A stretch of DNA of 11,154 bases from contig NZLV01000136.1 in assembly GCA_002694345.1 (NCBI GenBank), forward strand, positions 1-11,154. The letters run 5' to 3'. The notes beneath the pieces are model-generated. The model had not been told where the DNA came from, ran no database searches, and saw nothing but the letters and a program-made list of their open reading frames with translations. Below are positions 6,639 to 11,154 of the stretch, piece after piece. A program made the position numbers and the translations under genes. Numbering within the stretch: the first letter of the stretch is position 1; each line of letters begins with the position of its first letter. The DNA is from Maricaulis sp. (GTDB lineage Bacteria > Pseudomonadota > Alphaproteobacteria > Caulobacterales > Maricaulaceae).

Positions 6639-7484
6639 CTAGCGCCCCCAGGCGCGGGTTTCGCACATATTGCGGAACATCTCGGTCACCTGGGCGTCCG
6701 TGCCATCATCCTTGCCCATGGTCAGGGCGCGGCCGAAGTCCAGTTCATAGCCGGCGCCGGCCTTGCCCATCAGCCCGTGGAAAATGGTCATGTCCTTGAG
6801 CTCCTCATTCACCTGGGCGAGGGCGTAGTAGAGCAAGGGCATGCGCTGGCGCACGGCCAGGGGAATGATCGGCGCACCGGCCTTGCGCGCCAGGCTGATC
6901 GCGGTCGGGTGCCAGGGCTTTTCGCGCAATTGCCAGTCTTTCCAGCTCCATTCCGACATGCGGCCGGAGGGGAAGATGACCAGACAGCGCTCTTCCTTGA
7001 AGGCGGTCATGGCCCGGCGCAGCAGATCGCGGCTGTGATTGCGGGAGCGCTGGTGATCGCGCCACTCCACCGGGATGACGCGTTCCTCCAGACCGGGACA
7101 GACGCGCAGCGCATCGGCATTGGCAAAATAGATCATGTCCGGCCGGCGTGCCTTGATCGCATCCCAGACAGCGATCCCGTCAGCAATGCCGCCGGGGTGA
7201 TTGGCCACCACCACACAGGCGCCGGTCTGCGGGATATTCTCCAGACCTGTCACCGTTTTGGTCAGGTGAAGATAATCCGAGGCCCAGTCCAGGCATTCGG
7301 TACCGCTGAGCGGTGCGATTGCGTCGGCCATGGCAACGGCCCGGCGATAGCCCAGCATCGGATAACCAATGGCGCGGATCAGCGGCCAGAGGGGCGTGCC
7401 GATCAGTTTCGGGGCGCGTTCCTCGATCAGGGTATCGACGATATGGGCCGGGACTGCGGGCACCGGATCCGGTTGGGTATTCAT
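6639..7484 (-). CDS. Lysophospholipid acyltransferase (PlsC/LPLAT) family protein
   Basis: A 281-residue acyltransferase of the glycerolipid family, which moves an acyl chain from acyl-CoA or acyl-ACP to a lysophospholipid or related acceptor at the inner membrane. Motif I is ANHPGGIADG (His96, Asp102), the presumed catalytic His/Asp. Motif III is IFPSGR (170-175) and motif IV is GAPIIPLAV (203-211). The His-Asp spacing is five residues rather than the canonical four (NHX4D). No long transmembrane helix is obvious; the LIGTPLWPLIRAIGYPMLGY segment (27-46) may touch the membrane. The ATG at 7484 was preferred over a GTG at 7616 that extends the frame by 44 residues of unconserved sequence; neither has a strong ribosome-binding site. 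The LysR gene follows after 4 nt. The acceptor is not known; a role in membrane lipid or ornithine-lipid-like acylation is possible but unproven. Confidence 0.87.
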   Translation of the reverse strand: MNTQPDPVPAVPAHIVDTLIEERAPKLIGTPLWPLIRAIGYPMLGYRRAVAMADAIAPLSGTECLDWASDYLHLTKTVTGLENIPQTGACVVVANHPGGIADGIAVWDAIKARRPDMIYFANADALRVCPGLEERVIPVEWRDHQRSRNHSRDLLRRAMTAFKEERCLVIFPSGRMSEWSWKDWQLREKPWHPTAISLARKAGAPIIPLAVRQRMPLLYYALAQVNEELKDMTIFHGLMGKAGAGYELDFGRALTMGKDDGTDAQVTEMFRNMCETRAWGR

Positions 7485-7630
7485 GGCGTCAGGGAAACGC
7501 GGAAACAGGCTTTTGCGCAATCCGAAAACGCCGTTGAAGGCCTTATGGTTACCGGATCCTTTATGAATTGGCCCGGCGATTGCGACGTGTCGGACAGGGA
7601 TTAACACCTTGTTCACGAACGGGACACGCC

Positions 7631-8296
7631 ATGACCGCCACGACGACCCAGACTTCCGGCCGCATCCGCAAGATTGCCCAACGCCGCCTGCGCCGTCAGG
7701 ACGAGTTCACGGCGGACTATATTGCGCTCGTCGTCCAGTCGGGCATGCGAACGGTCCAGATCGGCGCCAGTGATCTGGGATCGGTCTGCCTGCAGCGCGG
7801 TGCCCGTCACGAGATCATCGCCCCGATCGCTGCCATCGAGGCCCTGCAAGCCGATTGTGACCGTCGCCATATTCCGACCGACGCCCTGCGCGGTGGCCCG
7901 GCCCTGCGCAAGGAAGACACCGCCCAGCCGATCGATCTCACCATTATTGGTCCGGACGTTGGCTTTCCGGTGATGGCCGGCAATTGGCGTCATGTGGCCG
8001 CGGCCATGCGCGAGAACGGCCTTCTGGTCCTGGTGGGGGCGGACCACGGCTCCTCGGCCCGGCTGGCCGATGCGCTGATGATGGATCCGGCCTGGGTGCT
8101 GCAGGAACGCGCCTGCGGCGATGCGGCCGTCTTCCGCAAGGTGGAACCGGTCCAGGTTGGCCGGACGATGGAGTCCCTGACCAAGGTCAGCCGTCCGGGC
8201 CGTCGTCCGCGGGGCGTGCGCCGGGGGCCGTTTGCCGGCCTGATGAACCGCCTCTTCCCGGCCAAGCCGCAGGACCGTCTGCGCACCACCGGCTAG
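7631..8296 (+). CDS. Hypothetical protein, possibly a degenerate class I methyltransferase fold
   Basis: A 221-residue protein I do not recognise firmly. The N-terminus is strongly basic (RIRKIAQRRLRRQ, 11-23). Then RTVQIGASDLGSVCL (40-54) resembles a beta1/glycine-loop of a Rossmann methyltransferase, IEALQAD (69-75) a beta2 acidic end, PIDLTIIGPDVGF (100-112) a beta4 strand, and the NGLLVLVGADHG (129-140) region a beta5 strand and turn. The glycine loop lacks the usual G-x-G-x-G, so S-adenosylmethionine binding is doubtful. The C-terminus (187-221) is rich in Arg, Pro and Gly and probably disordered. There is no signal peptide or membrane helix. The ATG at 7631 has GGGA 6 nt upstream (7621-7624); a TTG extension to 7568 is less likely. 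It is divergent from the acyltransferase gene, sharing a 146-nt intergenic region in which I found no clear promoter. The next gene, arsR, is 92 nt downstream on the same strand. Confidence 0.75.
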   Translation: MTATTTQTSGRIRKIAQRRLRRQDEFTADYIALVVQSGMRTVQIGASDLGSVCLQRGARHEIIAPIAAIEALQADCDRRHIPTDALRGGPALRKEDTAQPIDLTIIGPDVGFPVMAGNWRHVAAAMRENGLLVLVGADHGSSARLADALMMDPAWVLQERACGDAAVFRKVEPVQVGRTMESLTKVSRPGRRPRGVRRGPFAGLMNRLFPAKPQDRLRTTG

Positions 8297-8362
8297 GCGC
8301 AGCGGGTCCCTCCGGTAAGCTCTGGATGTCGCAAAACTTTCACCGAAACGGCAAGCAGTAGT

Positions 8363-8391
8363 CATGCAGGCGGTTTAGGCCGTTTTGCATG
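8363..8391. promoter_or_regulatory. Imperfect palindrome over the arsR start codon, candidate operator
   Basis: CATGCA (8363-8368) pairs with TGCATG (8386-8391), whose last three bases are the arsR ATG. An inner CGG (8371-8373) matches CCG (8380-8382) around a TTTAGG centre. ArsR-family repressors bind imperfect dyads of about this size near their own start, so autorepression is a reasonable inference. No ribosome-binding site other than TAGG (8376-8379) is seen, and it lies inside the dyad. Confidence 0.5.
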
Positions 8392-8739
8392 AGTGCTAGA
8401 GACGCCGTTTCCGGATTTGCCGCCCTGTCGCATCCCGTTCGCCTCGCCCTGTTCCGCAAACTTTGCGACCAGGCGCCGGAACGGGCCTCTGCGGGTGAGC
8501 TGGCCCAGGGGTTCGATATCCCGCCCTCGACCATGACGGGTCATCTGCAAACGCTGGAGCGGGCCGGCCTGATCAAGGCCGAGCGACGCTCGCGTTTCAT
8601 GCTCTATTCGCTGAATGCGGAAGGCACGCGCCGGCTGGCCCGTTTCCTTCTGGAGGACTGCTGTCATCTGCGTCCCGAACTGGTCGGCACGGATGAAGAA
8701 GCCGAGGCTCAAGCCGACGCGCTGATGCAGGCTTCCTAG
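8389..8739 (+). CDS. ArsR/SmtB-family winged-helix repressor
   Basis: A 116-residue ArsR-family regulator, normal length. FAALSHPVRLALFRKL (10-25) begins the domain, SAGELAQGFDIPPSTMTGHLQTLERAGLI (34-62) holds the helix-turn-helix, and the wing follows (KAERRSRFMLYSLN). Cys91-Cys92-His93 lies in the last helix (EDCCHL), as in the subgroup where a vicinal Cys pair senses As(III)/Sb(III) or thiol-reactive species. The only other cysteine is Cys26, and a third C-terminal cysteine known from Acidithiobacillus ferrooxidans ArsR is absent. No arsenate reductase, arsenite pump or other metal gene is nearby, so the regulon is unknown; it may be an orphan regulator. The start at 8389 is fixed by the protein homology. 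A dyad overlaps the start codon. The gene is convergent with the lipoprotein gene and the stop codons overlap in CTAG. Confidence 0.93.
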   Translation: MSARDAVSGFAALSHPVRLALFRKLCDQAPERASAGELAQGFDIPPSTMTGHLQTLERAGLIKAERRSRFMLYSLNAEGTRRLARFLLEDCCHLRPELVGTDEEAEAQADALMQAS

Positions 8740-9476
8740 CCGCCCGGCATTCCACCCCCGCCGCCGGGACCACCCGGTCCGCCGCGTCCACCTCCCGGAG
8801 GACCACCCCGTCCGCCGCCCGGTCCGCCACCGGGGCCGCCGGCCTGGCGGTTCTCCCGCAGATAGGGCTGGCATTCCGGTGTCGCGGTTTCGCGCGTCAT
8901 CGGGATGAGGGTGAAGCTTGCTGCGCGTTCCGCCAGGGCCCGTTCGGTTTCGTCATCCAGCTGTGCCGCGATCTGTGCTTCCACACGATCATCCAGACGG
9001 TCGAGCCCGTAGACCTGTTCGCGGCGGTTATGGCGGTAGACTTCGGCCCAATATCCCGCCTCTTCCAGCGAGGGTTCCGAGCCGATTGCGGCGAGGGCTT
9101 CGGTCAGCTCGGCCTGGGCGGCCGGCCAGCCGGCCTCTGCTGCCCGGGTCAGCCGGTCCAGCCCCTCCACCCGCAATTCATGGCGCAGGATTTCCGGCGT
9201 GTCCGGGGCTTCGGCCTGTCTGAGCGCGCTGTATCCAGCCAGATACTGGGCAATCTCGAACCCGTCTCCCCGCGCTGCGTGACACCGCAGTGCGGGAAGG
9301 GCTTCACCATAGCGTCCGGCATCGACCAGGCTGGCCGCGGCGGCGAAACCGCCGCCCGCACCGCCTCCCGGTCCCGGACTGCGAGGGCCATTCCCCATTC
9401 CCGCTTCTCTGGGATGAGACGCGCAGGCGATGAGCGGAATGAGAACAAACGGGGCCAGGGTTTTCAGGCGAAGCAT
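8736..9476 (-). CDS. Sel1-like repeat lipoprotein with Gly/Pro-rich linker and tail
   Basis: A 246-residue predicted lipoprotein. The N-terminus MLRLKTLAPFVLIPLIAC has a basic n-region, hydrophobic core and lipobox L-I-A-C with Cys18; Ala at +2 suggests outer-membrane sorting. A Gly/Pro linker (about 28-43) leads to a helical domain containing a Sel1-type repeat half, EGLDRLTRAAEAGWPAAQAE (104-123), preceded by a TPR-like AASLVDAGRYGEALPALRCHA (48-68). Such helical repeats usually mediate protein contacts. The last 35 residues are low complexity, with GGP, GGR and RGG units, ending GGGGGMPGG. The ATG at 9476 was chosen because it begins the signal sequence and has GAGGAG (complement of 9487-9492) 10 nt upstream; the frame stays open to 9629 but that part lacks homology. 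The gene is divergent from mmsA (218 nt) and convergent with arsR, overlapping it by 3 nt. Specific function unknown. Confidence 0.83.
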   Translation of the reverse strand: MLRLKTLAPFVLIPLIACASHPREAGMGNGPRSPGPGGGAGGGFAAAASLVDAGRYGEALPALRCHAARGDGFEIAQYLAGYSALRQAEAPDTPEILRHELRVEGLDRLTRAAEAGWPAAQAELTEALAAIGSEPSLEEAGYWAEVYRHNRREQVYGLDRLDDRVEAQIAAQLDDETERALAERAASFTLIPMTRETATPECQPYLRENRQAGGPGGGPGGGRGGPPGGGRGGPGGPGGGGGMPGG

Positions 9477-9549
9477 CCGGACAAAACTCCTCGGGTGCTG
9501 GTGCGGACGACCCCGGTTCAACGCACCGAAACTGACAATCCGTCGCAAG

Positions 9550-9573
9550 TTTTCCGGGAAAATCGGGCCCGAT
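9550..9573. promoter_or_regulatory. Two abutting palindromes in the lipoprotein-mmsA divergent region
   Basis: TTTTCC-G-GGAAAA (9550-9562) is a perfect odd palindrome, and ATCGGGCCCGAT (9562-9573) is a perfect 12-bp palindrome; they share base 9562. They lie 74 nt before the lipoprotein ATG and 121 nt before the mmsA ATG, the position expected for an operator of either gene. No T run follows, so a terminator is unlikely. The binding protein is unknown. The rest of the 218-nt gap shows no clear promoter. Confidence 0.45.
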
Positions 9574-9694
9574 CCTGCCGGGTGTCTGCGCACCCCGTCT
9601 GACGCGCCTCGACACGCCGCCCTGCACATACTAAGTCAGCCGCGAGGCATTCGGCGCAAGACCGTTCCAAGATTTCCACCGGGAGTGACAAGAC

Positions 9695-11154
9695 ATGACG
9701 CGTGACATCCATCATTTCATCGACGGCAAGGCCCAGCCCGGCACGTCCGGCCGCTTTGGCGACGTGTTCAACCCGAATACGGGTGAGGTTCAGGCTCGCG
9801 TCCAGTTCGCGACCGATGAAGAAGTGGCGCGGGCTGTCGAGACGGCCAAGACCGCCCAGGCCGAATGGGCTGCGATGAACCCGCAGCGCCGGGCCCGGAT
9901 CCTGATGACCTACAAAAATCTCGTCGAGGCCGAGATGGATGAGCTGGCTCATCTTCTCTCCTCCGAGCATGGCAAGGTCATCGCCGACGCCAAGGGCGAT
10001 CTGATCCGCGGTCTGGAAGTTATCGAGTTCGCCTGCGGCGTGCCGCACCTCATGAAGGGCGAGTACACCGAGAGCGCCGGTCCGGGCATTGATGTCTATT
10101 CCATGCGCCAGCCGCTGGGCGTGGTCGCGGGCATCTCGCCGTTCAACTTCCCGGCCATGATCCCGATGTGGTTCATGGGCATGGCGCTGGCCACCGGCAA
10201 TGCGATGATCCTGAAGCCGTCGGAAAAAGACCCGTCCGTTCCGGTTCGCCTGGCTGAGCTGATGATCGAGGCCGGCCTTCCGGAAGGCGTGCTGCAGGTC
10301 GTGCATGGCGACAAGACCGCGGTGGATGCCCTCCTGCACAATGACGATATCAAGGCCGTTTCCTTTGTCGGCTCCTCCAATATCGCCCACTACATCGCCC
10401 AGACCTGCGCCCAGCAGGGCAAGCGGTTCCAGGCCATGGGTGGCGCCAAGAACCACGGCATCATCATGCCGGACGCGGACATGGACCAGGTCGTCAACGA
10501 CTTCCTCGGCGCGGCCTATGGATCGGCCGGCGAGCGCTGCATGGCGCTGCCGGTGGCAGTCCCGGTCGGCAAGGATACGGCGGACGAGTTCGTCGCCTGC
10601 ATGAAGGAAGAGGCGGCCAAGCTGAATGTGGGCATCTCCACGGATGCCGGCGCCCATTACGGCCCGGTGGTCTCGGCCGCCCACAAGGCGTCGATCGAGA
10701 ACTGGATCCAGAAAGGTGTCGATGAAGGCGCCGAACTTCTGCTCGATGGCCGCGGCTTCCAGCTGCAAGGTCATGAAGGCGGGTATTTCATCGGGCCGAG
10801 CCTGTTCGACCACGTGAAACCGTCCATGACCTCCTACCAGGAAGAGATTTTCGGTCCGGTCCTGCAGGTCGTGCGCGCGGACAGCCTCGACGAGGCCGCT
10901 CATCTGCCGTCCGAACACCAGTATGGCAATGGCGTGGCGATCTTCACCCGCAACGGCCTGGCGGCCCGCGAATTTGCCAAGAAGGTCCAGGTCGGCATGG
11001 TCGGCATCAATGTGCCGATCCCGGTCCCGGTGGCCTATCATTCCTTCGGCGGCTGGAAGCGTTCGGCCTTCACCGACACCAACCAGTACGGCACGGACGG
11101 GATCCGCTTCTTCACCAAGATCAAGACGGTGACCCAGCGCTGGCCCACCGGCGA
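9695..11154 (+). CDS. mmsA: CoA-acylating methylmalonate-semialdehyde dehydrogenase (3' end cut by window)
   Basis: Open from the ATG at 9695 to the window edge: 486 codons of a family usually about 498-500 long, so only around a dozen residues are missing. The enzyme oxidises methylmalonate semialdehyde and malonate semialdehyde with NAD+ and CoA, giving propionyl-CoA or acetyl-CoA and CO2, in valine, inositol or beta-alanine degradation. Marks of the aldehyde-dehydrogenase fold are GVVAGISPFNFPAMIPMWF with Asn151, ILKPSEKDP (172-180) for NAD binding, FVGSSNIA, the catalytic Cys282 in AGERCMAL, EIFGPVLQVV, and the subfamily-specific MVGINVPIPVPVAYHSFGGW. The general-base glutamate of hydrolytic dehydrogenases is replaced in MGGAKNH (248-254), as expected for CoA-dependent members. 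GGGAG (9681-9685) lies 9 nt before the start. Companion genes of valine catabolism are not in the window and may follow. iolA is the equivalent name in other bacteria. Confidence 0.96.
   Translation, partial: MTRDIHHFIDGKAQPGTSGRFGDVFNPNTGEVQARVQFATDEEVARAVETAKTAQAEWAAMNPQRRARILMTYKNLVEAEMDELAHLLSSEHGKVIADAKGDLIRGLEVIEFACGVPHLMKGEYTESAGPGIDVYSMRQPLGVVAGISPFNFPAMIPMWFMGMALATGNAMILKPSEKDPSVPVRLAELMIEAGLPEGVLQVVHGDKTAVDALLHNDDIKAVSFVGSSNIAHYIAQTCAQQGKRFQAMGGAKNHGIIMPDADMDQVVNDFLGAAYGSAGERCMALPVAVPVGKDTADEFVACMKEEAAKLNVGISTDAGAHYGPVVSAAHKASIENWIQKGVDEGAELLLDGRGFQLQGHEGGYFIGPSLFDHVKPSMTSYQEEIFGPVLQVVRADSLDEAAHLPSEHQYGNGVAIFTRNGLAAREFAKKVQVGMVGINVPIPVPVAYHSFGGWKRSAFTDTNQYGTDGIRFFTKIKTVTQRWPTG

Noticed and set aside
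5768..7604. Long plus-strand frames (343 and 377 codons) opposite the LysR and acyltransferase genes
   Set aside because: Composition is antisense-like and they conflict with two well-supported minus-strand genes.
7485..7616. GTG-initiated 44-residue extension of the acyltransferase
   Set aside because: No homology-like content and no ribosome-binding site; the ATG at 7484 fits family length. Not fully excluded.
9500..9527. GGTGCG/CGCACC inverted repeat with a 16-nt loop
   Set aside because: Short arms and a long loop; expected by chance in GC-rich DNA.
9477..9629. Upstream extension of the lipoprotein frame
   Set aside because: The lipobox signal sequence starts at the ATG at 9476 with GAGGAG upstream; an extension would bury it.
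9518..11041. 507-codon open frame on the minus strand
   Set aside because: It lies antisense to mmsA, whose plus frame matches the family along its whole length. The minus frame is rich in His, Arg and Asp with no recognisable domain, typical of an antisense frame in GC-rich codon usage.

Overview
The window looks like an ordinary stretch of chromosome from a GC-rich alphaproteobacterium. Gene content and protein style (SdhA/SdhB, an MmsA of the alphaproteobacterial type, DUF3052, RDD and DUF885 proteins) suggest the marine stalked-bacteria branch, Hyphomonadaceae/Maricaulaceae near Maricaulis. That placement is an inference from recognition, not from a search. I see no tRNA, rRNA, CRISPR array, insertion sequence, phage gene, attachment site or defence cassette.

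Layout. 1-1941 (+): the 3' end of the succinate dehydrogenase operon, with sdhA (5' end cut off), a small DUF3052 gene and sdhB in tight succession, closed by a strong hairpin terminator at 1969-2000. 2002-2637 (+): an RDD-family membrane protein whose start codon lies directly behind that terminator. 2776-3891 (+): a secreted FG-GAP/VCBS protein with seven calcium-loop repeats, predicted to be a seven-bladed beta-propeller. 3906-5630 (-): a secreted DUF885 protein with a metallopeptidase-like motif. 5729-7484 (-): a lysophospholipid-acyltransferase-like gene followed 4 nt later by a LysR regulator gene. 7631-8296 (+): a hypothetical protein, possibly a degenerate methyltransferase fold, divergent from the acyltransferase. 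8389-8739 (+): an ArsR-family repressor with a dyad over its own start codon. 8736-9476 (-): a Sel1-like lipoprotein with Gly/Pro-rich flanks, convergent with arsR and sharing a CTAG at the two stop codons. 9695-11154 (+): mmsA, CoA-acylating methylmalonate-semialdehyde dehydrogenase, cut by the window end.

How the genes work together. The two metabolic anchors feed the TCA cycle: succinate dehydrogenase oxidises succinate to fumarate, and MmsA makes propionyl-CoA (from methylmalonate semialdehyde) or acetyl-CoA (from malonate semialdehyde). The genes between them look like unrelated housekeeping and envelope genes: an inner-membrane RDD protein, two exported proteins, a lipid-modifying enzyme and a lipoprotein, with two local regulators. 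No multi-gene novel system is evident. The most interesting points are local: the DUF3052 gene inside the sdh operon, the terminator that contains the next gene's ribosome-binding site, the arsR start-codon dyad, the tandem dyads upstream of mmsA, and the altered H/D spacing of the acyltransferase.
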